This document shows positions 9,197-18,139 of a stretch of 64,000 bases of DNA, in pieces. This DNA is from Janthinobacterium lividum PAMC 25724. Its GTDB lineage: Bacteria; Pseudomonadota; Gammaproteobacteria; Burkholderiales; Burkholderiaceae_D. The DNA lies in the NCBI GenBank assembly GCA_000242815.2, contig AHHB01000037.1, forward strand, positions 496,001 to 560,000, written 5' to 3'. The position numbers and the translations under genes were made by a program. Within the stretch, counting starts at the first letter, position 1. Each line of letters begins with the position of its first letter. The notes beneath the pieces were generated by a model, which had not been told where the DNA came from, did no database searches, and saw only the letters and a list, made by a program, of their open reading frames with translations.

Positions 9197-11941
9197 TCAG
9201 GAACGGCGGCGGAAGAAGAAGCCCTTCAGCCGCTGCAAATGATCGGTGACCACCTTCGGCCCGCGCCCGTCCGCGCCGCTGGCGCCCATCAACGGACTGT
9301 CGCCTTCGCGCTCGATGTGCACTTCCACGCCTTCGACCGGCATGCCGTCGGTGGGACGCAGCAAGCACGGCACGCGCCCCAGTTCGCCTTCGCCGAAGGT
9401 GGGCAGTTCCGCCTTCATGCTGGCCGGGCCGTTCCAGTGATGGCCGTTGGTCTTCACCGTCAGGGCGCCCGGGCCGCCCAGTTCCACAGCACCGCCCGAC
9501 AGTTTCAGGTAGGCGCCGCCCGCCGTCATGAAAGTGATTTCGTCCTGCGCCACGCCGACCAGGCGCGTGCCGGCCGTCAGGCGGATGTCCTTGGCGGCGT
9601 CCGCCTGCAGAAGATCGTGCTGGCTTTGCAGCAAAACCTTGCCGAAATGGGCCACCTGCACGATGCCGTCCTGGTGCGCGAACAGGGAAATGCCCTTGCC
9701 CGCGTTGACGTTGCAGCGCTGGGCCGCGCTAAATTGCAGATGCTGCTGGGCCACCAGGTCGATGTTCGCGCCCGCATTGACGGCGATGGTATTGGGCGTG
9801 CTCAGCGCCACGCCCTCGGGCGCCGTGATGCTAATGGCGGGCTGGTCGGCGGCAATGGCCGCTCCCAGCGCCTGGCTGCCGGCCATGTCCAACGCTAGCG
9901 CTTGGTGCTGGGCGGCAAACTCCCCCAGAGAGCTAAACAATTCCAGACACTCTTTCATCACGGCGGCATGCTCGCTGCCGTCGAGCTGCTTACCGCTGGC
10001 GCCCAGCTGTTTCCAGGCCGAAATCAACAGCGAACGGGCCGTGCGCACGCTGCCGCTGGCGTCGCTGCGCAATTCAAAGCCGTCGCCGCGCTGCCGCCCT
10101 GCACCGTCGCTGCGCGGCTCGGTCAGATAGCCGAGGTTCAATTGCGTGGCCGCCTGGTCGCTGGCCAGTTGCGCGCTGATTTGCGACGGCGTGTCGTCAA
10201 AGCACAGCTGGTTGCCGCGCCCACCGCGCACTTCGCGGCTGCGCATGCCGGACAGATAACGGTTGCCGGGCAAGGCGCCGCGGCTGCTCAGGCCGGGCGG
10301 CGCGCCCACGGCGTTGTACAGCTGGCCGACGATGATGGGCCGGTCCGGGTCGCCGCCGAGAAAATCGATCAGCACTTCTGCGCCGATGCGCGGCAAGCTC
10401 AAGGTGCCGCATTGTTTGCCACTGCCCGGGCCATTGCCGGTCCAGCTCGATGCCACGCGCACCCAGGCCGAATCGCGCTCCGTATCGGAGGCGCCGGAAC
10501 CATTGGCATGCGCGTGGTCCGGCGCGCGCGTGGCGCCAAAACGCACCCTGACACGTCCCTGCGCATCGCAATGCACTTCCTCGCCAGCAGGCCCGACGAC
10601 CAGCGCGCTTTGCAGTCGGACGACGGGGAAATCGCTGCGCGGATCAAAGGCAGGCACGATGGCGATGCCGCGCCGCACGCAAGTAAAATGGTTGCGGTAG
10701 CGCAAGGCCGGCTGGCCATCGGCGCCAGGAGCTTGCGCCGGGCCGGCGTCGTACTGCCAGCCGCTCTGCGCAAACAGGCGCCCGACTCGCGCATCTAGCG
10801 ATGTCGGCAAGTTATTGCTGGCCCATACGCTCAAGGCTGTGATGACGAAACTGCGCTCGGCCACCGGGTGAGTGTCGATGTCGGCATGGCCTTCCAGGCT
10901 GAACCACTGGCCCGCGCAAAAGTCGCGCACGCAGCCTTCGCCCTGGAAGCACTTGCTGTCCATATCGTGGCGCGCCATCGCCAGCTGGCCCAGTTGCCGC
11001 AATGCGTCGTGGCTAGCAGCGGCCAGCGGCGGCTCCACGATATAGTCGTCGAGACTGGCCGCCAGGCGATTGCCATTAGCGCCCTGATCCACGTCGCCGT
11101 GCGACTGCGTGGCCATGAACTGCGGGCTGTGCGGATGGCCATCGTCCCAGCTGTAACGTTCGGACTTTCCCGCTTGCAAGCGGCGCACGGCGCTCCAGGC
11201 CGTCACGGCATCCCTTTCCTCGGTAGCGTCATCGCGGTGATAGCGCACCGCGCCGGCCGCGTTTTCCGGCAGGCGGCTGGCGTCGTCGAACAGCAGCAGG
11301 GTATGTACAAGCACGTGCGCGGCGTTCGCACTGGACGGCGCTGCCGCCTGGAAACACCAGGCGATGCCGCGGCGCCTGAGCAGGCGGCGGATAAAGGCGG
11401 CATCGGATTCATTATGCTGCATCGTGAATTCGCGCACGGGCAAGCTGCGTGCCGCCAGCGCCGCATCGATGGCGAAATCCAGGCTGGCGGCCAGTACGCT
11501 ATTACCCTGCCGCCACTCATCAAACAGGAGCTGCACAATCTGCAATTCATTTTTATTGCGAAACACGCGCGTGTTGATGCGTTTTTCCATCAACGCCAGA
11601 CCGTCGCGCAGCACCAGCTGATAGGTCGCCAGGCCGCCGTCGCTTTGCCCGGCGCTCGCTTCGGCGACGATGCCGCAGACCCTACGCAGCTGCCCCTGGT
11701 CGGTCACGATCTGCAATTCGGCCGGCACGGCGATGAACTGTTTCGGCGGCAGCTGCACCTCGGTAGCCACGCACAGGATGCGGTACTCAATCGCGCCGCA
11801 GATGGCCTCGCTACCGCTGATACGTTGTGGCAGCAAGATATCGTCATTGATGCCTTCCGGGTAAGCAAGGCGTAGCCGCAGAGCGCGGTTGCCGGCGGTC
11901 AAGGCCTTGTCCACGGCCAGCCATTGCGTGTAGTCTTCCAT
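9197..11941 (-). CDS. vgrG: VgrG, T6SS spike protein
   Basis: A 914-residue VgrG. The gp27-like N-terminal region runs from the start and includes FTMQHNESDAAFIRRLLRRRGI. The gp5/OB region (QGRVRVRFG...SWTGNGPGSGKQCGTLSLPRIGAEVLIDFLGGDPDRPIIVGQLYNA, in parts) is followed by a DUF2345-type needle region with repeated short strands (ISITAPEGV, IDLVAQQHLQFSA, IRLTAGTRLVG). After the needle come about 70 extra residues (VPCLLRPTDGMPVEGVEVHI) that could be a small cargo-docking domain. The start has an AAGGAAG site. It lies 47 bases after tssG in the same operon. Confidence 0.93.
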   Translation of the reverse strand: MEDYTQWLAVDKALTAGNRALRLRLAYPEGINDDILLPQRISGSEAICGAIEYRILCVATEVQLPPKQFIAVPAELQIVTDQGQLRRVCGIVAEASAGQSDGGLATYQLVLRDGLALMEKRINTRVFRNKNELQIVQLLFDEWRQGNSVLAASLDFAIDAALAARSLPVREFTMQHNESDAAFIRRLLRRRGIAWCFQAAAPSSANAAHVLVHTLLLFDDASRLPENAAGAVRYHRDDATEERDAVTAWSAVRRLQAGKSERYSWDDGHPHSPQFMATQSHGDVDQGANGNRLAASLDDYIVEPPLAAASHDALRQLGQLAMARHDMDSKCFQGEGCVRDFCAGQWFSLEGHADIDTHPVAERSFVITALSVWASNNLPTSLDARVGRLFAQSGWQYDAGPAQAPGADGQPALRYRNHFTCVRRGIAIVPAFDPRSDFPVVRLQSALVVGPAGEEVHCDAQGRVRVRFGATRAPDHAHANGSGASDTERDSAWVRVASSWTGNGPGSGKQCGTLSLPRIGAEVLIDFLGGDPDRPIIVGQLYNAVGAPPGLSSRGALPGNRYLSGMRSREVRGGRGNQLCFDDTPSQISAQLASDQAATQLNLGYLTEPRSDGAGRQRGDGFELRSDASGSVRTARSLLISAWKQLGASGKQLDGSEHAAVMKECLELFSSLGEFAAQHQALALDMAGSQALGAAIAADQPAISITAPEGVALSTPNTIAVNAGANIDLVAQQHLQFSAAQRCNVNAGKGISLFAHQDGIVQVAHFGKVLLQSQHDLLQADAAKDIRLTAGTRLVGVAQDEITFMTAGGAYLKLSGGAVELGGPGALTVKTNGHHWNGPASMKAELPTFGEGELGRVPCLLRPTDGMPVEGVEVHIEREGDSPLMGASGADGRGPKVVTDHLQRLKGFFFRRRS

Positions 11942-11988
11942 GGTTTTCTTCCTTCCAACAGTCAGCGGGGTCCATCAATAAGGCGGTC

Positions 11989-13017
11989 TCAGGCGGAACC
12001 ATCGAATCGAATGTCGTAATGCATGTCGTCACGCTCGCGGGTGGGCAACTGGTCGGCCAGGAAGGCATCCTCCGCCAGGCAAGCCCCCATGCCCAGAACA
12101 CAGGTGCGCACGTCTTCCCGGCGCAGCACCAGGCGTATTTCAAAACTCATGCCGGGCAAGCCAAACAGCGCCAGCATCTGGCGCAGTGCCAGCGCGCCTG
12201 ACCGGCCGGGTAAAAAATCCTCGTAGACACGGCGCTCCAGCGGCCCCAGCACCAGACGCACGCGCAAGTCTGCGCGCCGGCAGCGCTCGCCCAGCATGGC
12301 GCCGTGCCCCAGCCGGGCATGGGCGGTGGCCAGCAAGGTCCGCTCTTGCGGCGCGCGCCGGAACCAGGCCCCCACAAAACGCTGTATGTGCACGGGCACG
12401 CCGAAATACTCGGACAGCACCGCCTGCATCACGTCGGCCGCCACGGGCCGATGCCGCAACAGGGCCGCATAATGGGCCAGCACATGCGCAGGCAGCCCAT
12501 CGTCCTGCCTGGCCACCTCGGTAGGCCAGGCACCCGCCAGTGCCAGTTGCAAGGGCAGGAAATCGCCGCCGTCGGCATCTTGCTGGCATTCGATACGGTA
12601 GCGGGCCCAGGCCTGATAAAACTGCACCAGCGCGCGGTGCGACAAGGTATCGAGCCAGGCACGGGGACCACCATCGCCCGTCTGCCGCTCGTGGCGGGCG
12701 AGCATTACCGTGTAATGCAGCGGCAAACTGCCATGCACGCCTAAAAAACCCAGCATCGCTGCTCGCACATGCACCTGCATATCGCCGTCCGCCTTCGGCT
12801 CCAGCCACAGCTGTTCGATTTCTCCCGGCGCAAACGACAGCGATGCGCTGCCATGCAGGCGCAGGTAATCCTCAAACACCTGCTCTTGCGAAATACCCTG
12901 CTGCATCAGCCAGCCCGACAACAGGCGCACCGCTTGAAAGAAGCCGGTGCCGGACGGATCGGCCAGCAGGCGCGCGACTACACCAGCGTCTGGTTTCCAT
13001 TGCGTGGCAGGCAGCAC
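11989..13017 (-). CDS. tssG: TssG, T6SS baseplate component
   Basis: A 342-residue protein with the TssG opening FFQAVRLLSGWL and the conserved stretch LRLHGSASLSFAPGEIEQLWL...MLGFLGVHGSLPLHYT (parts). TssG forms the TssE-F-G-K wedge of the type VI baseplate. The start is GTG at 13017, five bases after GGAG. The gene overlaps the end of tssF by 40 bases, which indicates translational coupling. The usual tssE, tssB, tssC, tssK, tssM and tssH genes are not in this window. Confidence 0.93.
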   Translation of the reverse strand: MLPATQWKPDAGVVARLLADPSGTGFFQAVRLLSGWLMQQGISQEQVFEDYLRLHGSASLSFAPGEIEQLWLEPKADGDMQVHVRAAMLGFLGVHGSLPLHYTVMLARHERQTGDGGPRAWLDTLSHRALVQFYQAWARYRIECQQDADGGDFLPLQLALAGAWPTEVARQDDGLPAHVLAHYAALLRHRPVAADVMQAVLSEYFGVPVHIQRFVGAWFRRAPQERTLLATAHARLGHGAMLGERCRRADLRVRLVLGPLERRVYEDFLPGRSGALALRQMLALFGLPGMSFEIRLVLRREDVRTCVLGMGACLAEDAFLADQLPTRERDDMHYDIRFDGSA

Positions 13018-14810
13018 AACAACTCCTTTCCAGTCTTCTGCGATAAGACGATCAGGCGGGTAAACGAGGCCAGGTGCACATACAGCCCGAGAAAGCGTTC
13101 GATGACCTGGGCAAAGGCATGCAAGCCGCTGCCGACAAAGGCTTCTTCATCGACGGACAGCAGGACGTCGATGCCGAAGACCAGGCTGCCGCCCGCCTCA
13201 TCGTGCAGCCAGGTACTGGCGGCGCGCTGGCGCAGTCCCGTCACGCCCGCGATCTGGCGCGCGGCGCTGGCCGAACCGGGCAAGTTGTACAACTCGAGTA
13301 TTTGCTTAAAGAGCGGCAAGCCCTGTTCATTGAGCGACTGATGGTTCAGGGACAATTGCGCGATCAGCCGCCAGTGTGACGCCGCACCCACAGGGAAGCG
13401 GCACGGCGCGCCGGGTTTGCGCAGCAGGCGCACCGGCAAGGCGCTGGCCACGCCATCATGGTGCAAATCGCCCGCGGCATTGCCGAACGCCAGGCGGCTT
13501 GGCAAATCGCGATTGCTGCAGGTGAGCATGATGGACACCGTTTGCGTGGCGTCGTGCAGCGGCTGCATGGCGCCGTCGACAAAGGCGATACGCATGTCGT
13601 AGCCGGGATTACTCAGCGCCATGTCTTCGTCGCGCCGCGTCACCCAGTAACGCCCCTGGCGTCCGCCCGCTTCGCCATGGCGCATCGAATAGAACGGGTG
13701 AAACGCATCGAGTGCGCCACCGCTCTGCGTTTCACTGAGCACCTGCACGCTATCGACGCTGTAAATATCGTAGCAATGCGCCTGCCGCACCGATGGCAGC
13801 AGCACATGCTCGGCGTTCGCGTGCGTCAGGCGAATGGGATTGGCCGGCTGGCGAAACAGGTTGACGACGGGCGTGCATCCCGTCAGCAGATGCCTGGCGG
13901 ACAGGGGCCGCAAGATGCGCGCGATATCCGCATCGGCCTGCACGTCGGCCAGCAACAGGTGCACGGTGCAGCGCCGGCAGGCAGGCGGCAACAGCGGGCG
14001 CAGCGCGGCCAGGTCGAGGTCGACGAAATTGAATTTATCCGGAAAGGCAAACCATTCGCCCAGCAGTCGGTAAGCGCGATGCGAGGCGGCCATGGCCGGC
14101 ATCAAGGCATCCTCGGCAGCAAAGCCGACCGGATGCAAGGGCACTGCGGCCAGCGCCTGCCATACGCCATCGACTTCCACATAGGCACAACGCGCACGCA
14201 GGAACAGGCTGTCGCGCAAGGTGGCGCAAAAGGCGGGCTCGCCGTCGAGGAACAGGCGCAGCGCCGGCAGCGCGAGCCCGGATAGCGTGGACGTGGCGCC
14301 CGTCGCTTCAAGCGTGATGCTGATCGCCGCCCCCAAGTCAGGCGCCAGGCGCACTACCGGCGGCGTCGCCACGATAGACTGAAAGCGCACATCAGCCAGG
14401 CGCAGCGGCGCCACGGCGACATCGTAGGTGGTGGTGAACTTGCAGTTGATACCCTGGTGCTCGGCCGCATGCATGAGCGTGCCGCGTGGAATGGTGGCCA
14501 GCTCACTCACCGTGCCCGCGTCGTTGTCGATGCGGGCAATGGCGCAGGCAGGAAACGGGCGCAAATAATGGGGGAAATTGACTTCTAATAAGGTTTCGCT
14601 GAAAGTGCCGAAGCCATCGGCCAGCCGCTTCGCCGTGCGTGCATTGAACATGGCAAACGCCTGCAGCATACGCGCCAGATGCGGGTCGCCCATATCGCCG
14701 CCCAGGATGCCCAAGGCGCCAGCGATGGCTGGGTAGCGCCGGGCAAACGCCTGATTGTGCGCATGCAAGGTGCCTAGTTCGCGCTCGTAATACTGTAGCA
14801 ACTCATCCAT
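12978..14810 (-). CDS. tssF: TssF, T6SS baseplate component
   Basis: A 610-residue TssF starting MDELLQYYERELGTLH, the typical N-terminus of the family, with GGGAG before the ATG at 14810; the upstream extension to 14921 is not expected to be translated. Further family marks are FARRYPAIAGALGI, HLARMLQAFAMFNART, and the C-terminal GIDVLLSVDEEAFVGSGLHAFAQVIERFLGLYVHLASFT region (parts). TssF2-TssG is the core wedge of the baseplate. It is the first gene of the minus-strand T6SS block and is divergent from the kinase gene. Confidence 0.94.
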   Translation of the reverse strand: MDELLQYYERELGTLHAHNQAFARRYPAIAGALGILGGDMGDPHLARMLQAFAMFNARTAKRLADGFGTFSETLLEVNFPHYLRPFPACAIARIDNDAGTVSELATIPRGTLMHAAEHQGINCKFTTTYDVAVAPLRLADVRFQSIVATPPVVRLAPDLGAAISITLEATGATSTLSGLALPALRLFLDGEPAFCATLRDSLFLRARCAYVEVDGVWQALAAVPLHPVGFAAEDALMPAMAASHRAYRLLGEWFAFPDKFNFVDLDLAALRPLLPPACRRCTVHLLLADVQADADIARILRPLSARHLLTGCTPVVNLFRQPANPIRLTHANAEHVLLPSVRQAHCYDIYSVDSVQVLSETQSGGALDAFHPFYSMRHGEAGGRQGRYWVTRRDEDMALSNPGYDMRIAFVDGAMQPLHDATQTVSIMLTCSNRDLPSRLAFGNAAGDLHHDGVASALPVRLLRKPGAPCRFPVGAASHWRLIAQLSLNHQSLNEQGLPLFKQILELYNLPGSASAARQIAGVTGLRQRAASTWLHDEAGGSLVFGIDVLLSVDEEAFVGSGLHAFAQVIERFLGLYVHLASFTRLIVLSQKTGKELLCCLPRNGNQTLV

Positions 14811-15105
14811 GCCCGCTCCCATTGCCTGGTCGACACATGCCGGTACAGCCCCGTCTGCATTATTGGGGAAGCGGGAACGAGGAATATGAGTTTGAACAAG
14901 ATTGCCTGCATGCGTCAGCAAGGAATACCATTTCGCTTCCGATTAAGCAACTTTTGTTCTATCTTTGCCAATATTAATTGACTTATGCGAAACAATAGTT
15001 TTAAATCAGAAGGTTACTCAAAATCAATCATCTTGGGCACTCAAACATCGCATTGACCCTTTCGATGATGGATGCCCACGGTGATGCACTCCGAAGCCAA
15101 GGAAT
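14811..15105. promoter_or_regulatory. Divergent promoter region between tssF and the kinase gene
   Basis: These 295 bases separate two divergent genes and are clearly richer in A/T than the flanking coding DNA, especially 14925-15050. No gene was found in them. The region must carry the start signals for both the T6SS operon and the kinase operon. I see no sigma-54 site (TGGCAC-N5-TTGC) or other operator I can defend. Confidence 0.5.
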
Positions 15106-17346
15106 ATGGAACTGCTAGACTCCCTGCGTCAAACCCCGTCGCAAGACGACACGATCGGCGGGCACTACGAAGTGCGTCGCTTGCTGGGCGAAGGCGGTTT
15201 CGGCCATGTATTCGAAGCCTGGGATGCCAAGCTGTGCCGTAGCGTGGCGCTCAAGCGCTTGAAACCGCAAGCCGACGTGCTGCATCCGGAAAAACTCATC
15301 AATGAAGCGCGCCTGGCCGCCTCGCTCAAGCATGCCGCCTTCGTACGCATTTTCGCCATCGAGGGCCAAGGCACGAGCCAGTCCATCGTCATGGAACTGG
15401 TCGAAGGCCAGACCCTGGGCCAGTTCATGCACAGCGGCAAGGCTGACCTGCAAGCCGCGCTCGACATCGCCTACCAGATCGCTGACGCCATGGACGAGGC
15501 GCACGCCATGGACCTCGTCCATGGCGACTTGAAACCGTCGAACCTGATGCTGGAGGCGAACGGCAAGGTGCGCATCCTCGACTTCGGCCTGGCGCGCCAC
15601 ATCGACCCGCAAGCGACGCAAACGACCACCCTGTGCGACTTGCAGGGCACCATCGCCTACATGGCGCCCGAGCGTCTGATGGGCCGCCTGCCCGACACGC
15701 GCGGCGACGTGTATGCCTTGGGCGCCATGCTGTACGAAATGCTGGCCGGCCAGCGCCACTTCGCCCACCTGAACGGCCTGGCCCTGGCCTCAGCCCACAT
15801 TCAGGCGACGGAACCGTGGCCCGACCTGCCGGAATCGGTGCCGCCCACCATCAACGCCCTCGTACGCGCGATGACGGCGCACGACCCGGCCGAACGGCCA
15901 CGCACCATGCGCGACGTGCGCGAGGCGATAGGTGGCCAGCGCGGCGACCCACTGACCGTGGCTGCGCCCCTTGCTGACGAGACGCCCGCGAAGGAAGAAC
16001 CACCCGCCAGCGTCTCCATCCGCCTGCCTCTGCCCCGCAAGCGCACCCTGCAGTGGGGCGCAGGCGTGGCGCTGCTGGCGGTGCTGGCAGGATGGCAGCT
16101 GCCCAATATCCTTCCTGCCGTCAAATCGTTCGTCACGGGCGAAAAGGCGCCCGCGCCGTATTCGGAAATGGCCAGCATGGCGGCAGGGATGGAGGCGTTG
16201 CGTTCGTTTGACCAAGAAAGCGCACAGAAACAGGCAGTTGAATATTTCAGTACCGTACTTAAACACAATCCTGAACACGCTGCGGCAAATGCCTGCCTGT
16301 CGCTGGTTTTCACATTGCGCTATTTAGGCAGCAACCGGGATGAAACCTGGCTGCAACGCGCGGATGTCGCTGCGAAACAAGCATTGGCAGCAGACGATCA
16401 GTTGGCTCTTGCCCATGTGGCGCAAGCCTGGGCTATTGAACATCATGGCGACCGTCGGCAAGCAATGCAGGAAATTACTACGGCACTGAATCTGGAACCA
16501 AACAATCCGCTGGGCATGTACGGCAAAGCACGCCTGCTCATCCACGCACAAAAATTTGATCAAGCCAGGGACGTGCTTGACAAGGCCATCGCCTTGTATC
16601 CCCGTGATCGCCCATTCATTTCGATGTTGGGCAGGATGCACTACAACCAGGGCAATTACACGGAAGCTGAAAAGCTCTTTCGGAAAGCCATACAAATGAA
16701 CCCACAGGTGGCCAATGCGTATGCCCAGCTCAGCGCGACGCTTGAACGCTTGAATCGAAGCGATGAAGCCCTGCAAGTATTGCAGCGAGGATTGCAGGTT
16801 CATCCCGACTGGGAACTGTATACCAACCTGGGCAACGCCCTGTTTAACAGGGGCGACTATCTGGGAGCAGTCCAGGCCTTTAAAAATGCCGTCTCGGAAA
16901 ACAAAGGCAATCCTGGCAATTACCTGCTATGGGCAAACCTGGCGGACGCTCAACGCTGGGTCCCCGGCCAGATGGAATTATCGCGCGACTCCTACCGTCG
17001 TGCCATTACACTGATCAAAGTCATGCTGCAACACTCTCCGGACGACCCAAAGGTCAACTCCCGGCTGGCATTGTATGCGGCTTATGCAGGCTTACCAGAC
17101 GATGCGCTAAGGCACGTAGCGCAAGCTGTTCGGCTAGCGCCCACATTGCCCGATATCCATTTCAGGGCAGCGCTGACCTATGAGCTGATAGGCAAGCGCA
17201 ACGAAGCGATGGCGGCATTAAAACAGGCGATGGAGCGTGGCTACCCCATCAACCTGATCGAATCGGCACCTGATCTATTGACACTACGGCGAGATGCTCG
17301 CTACCAACAATTTCTCATCAACCTAGAAAGAGACAATAAAAAATGA
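15106..17346 (+). CDS. Membrane Ser/Thr protein kinase with C-terminal TPR repeats
   Basis: A 746-residue protein. The kinase domain spans about residues 20-275: glycine loop LLGEGGFGHVF, ATP-binding K50 (VALKRLK), catalytic loop HGDLKPSN with D141, DFG at 159-161, and GTIAYMAPERL. The arginine of the usual HRD motif is glycine. A single membrane segment (about residues 308-325) is followed by TPR-like repeats to the end. The architecture is kinase inside and TPR outside the cytoplasmic membrane. It is divergent from tssF, so a PpkA-like role in switching the T6SS on by phosphorylation is plausible but inferred from position. It overlaps the next gene by ATGA. Confidence 0.85.
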   Translation: MELLDSLRQTPSQDDTIGGHYEVRRLLGEGGFGHVFEAWDAKLCRSVALKRLKPQADVLHPEKLINEARLAASLKHAAFVRIFAIEGQGTSQSIVMELVEGQTLGQFMHSGKADLQAALDIAYQIADAMDEAHAMDLVHGDLKPSNLMLEANGKVRILDFGLARHIDPQATQTTTLCDLQGTIAYMAPERLMGRLPDTRGDVYALGAMLYEMLAGQRHFAHLNGLALASAHIQATEPWPDLPESVPPTINALVRAMTAHDPAERPRTMRDVREAIGGQRGDPLTVAAPLADETPAKEEPPASVSIRLPLPRKRTLQWGAGVALLAVLAGWQLPNILPAVKSFVTGEKAPAPYSEMASMAAGMEALRSFDQESAQKQAVEYFSTVLKHNPEHAAANACLSLVFTLRYLGSNRDETWLQRADVAAKQALAADDQLALAHVAQAWAIEHHGDRRQAMQEITTALNLEPNNPLGMYGKARLLIHAQKFDQARDVLDKAIALYPRDRPFISMLGRMHYNQGNYTEAEKLFRKAIQMNPQVANAYAQLSATLERLNRSDEALQVLQRGLQVHPDWELYTNLGNALFNRGDYLGAVQAFKNAVSENKGNPGNYLLWANLADAQRWVPGQMELSRDSYRRAITLIKVMLQHSPDDPKVNSRLALYAAYAGLPDDALRHVAQAVRLAPTLPDIHFRAALTYELIGKRNEAMAALKQAMERGYPINLIESAPDLLTLRRDARYQQFLINLERDNKK

Positions 17347-17900
17347 CGCCTGCAAGCCCTTGGATGAAGTTATCCGTGCATTTTGATGCAGACCAAATCA
17401 CCAACCAGCTCGACTATGCGTTTACCTCCTGCGACGGCAGTGCTGACCCGCGCCACGGCCCCTACATGGGCGGTGTGCATTTTCAGCAAGGCCAGCACGT
17501 CTACCTGGAAGTCAATTGCTGTGGCACCAAGGCGAGTGGTTTTACTGGGTTCCAAATCGTCGATTGTTGCCTCATCAGCGTACCCCAGCTGACCCAAATC
17601 GGCCCCGATGTACCCACCCGCTATTCGCTGCCGTCGCCCTTTCTGCAAGCCGCCGGCGCCACCTATCAGGTGCCCCTGGATTTCGAGTCCCATTTACTGC
17701 CGCCAGACCCTGCCCTGCCCGATCTGCGCCGCATCCGCCAGGAATGGAAACACAACCTTGACGTGGGTCAGAGCAAGGGCCGCTGGGAACTCTCGTTCGT
17801 ACTGACCGTGCGCATCATTCGAGGCGAGCAAGACTTGCCGGAATTGCGCGTCTTCAGTTTTGATCCGGAAGCATCTGTGGGGGGTAACGTCGAGACGTAG
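17343..17900 (+). CDS. Hypothetical protein co-transcribed with the kinase
   Basis: A 185-residue soluble protein whose ATG overlaps the kinase stop (ATGA), so translation is probably coupled. It has no signal peptide or membrane segment. Features seen are GPYMGGVHFQQGQHVYLEVNCC, two adjacent Cys pairs (NCC and DCC), and LEVNCCG-to-LISVPQL strands suggesting a beta-rich fold. I do not recognise the family. As the kinase partner beside a T6SS block it could be a substrate or regulator; this is inference only. Confidence 0.75.
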   Translation: MTPASPWMKLSVHFDADQITNQLDYAFTSCDGSADPRHGPYMGGVHFQQGQHVYLEVNCCGTKASGFTGFQIVDCCLISVPQLTQIGPDVPTRYSLPSPFLQAAGATYQVPLDFESHLLPPDPALPDLRRIRQEWKHNLDVGQSKGRWELSFVLTVRIIRGEQDLPELRVFSFDPEASVGGNVET

Positions 17901-17948
17901 TCCGTACGCTCACTGACAGGCAATTGCTTGCAGTCGCATAAGATTCCA

Positions 17949-17980
17949 AGCCGCCCCGACCTCTGTCGGCGCGGCTTTTT
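17949..17980 (+). terminator. Rho-independent terminator after the kinase operon
   Basis: Stem AGCCGCCCCGAC / GTCGGCGCGGCT (12 bp with one C-C mismatch), CTCT loop, then TTTTT. It lies 49 bases after the stop of the 185-residue gene. Confidence 0.85.
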
Positions 17981-18139
17981 CACATCCGCACGCAATACGC
18001 CGCCTCGCCTGCCGAAAGCGGTAAAATGACGGCCTTGGACTCAAGCATCGCCTAGCAGCGCGGCCTTGAGCGCACATAGCACCCCCCATAGCCCGGCAGG
18101 CAAGCGTTTTCCTGCCGCCGGACCAACGACAAAGAACAC

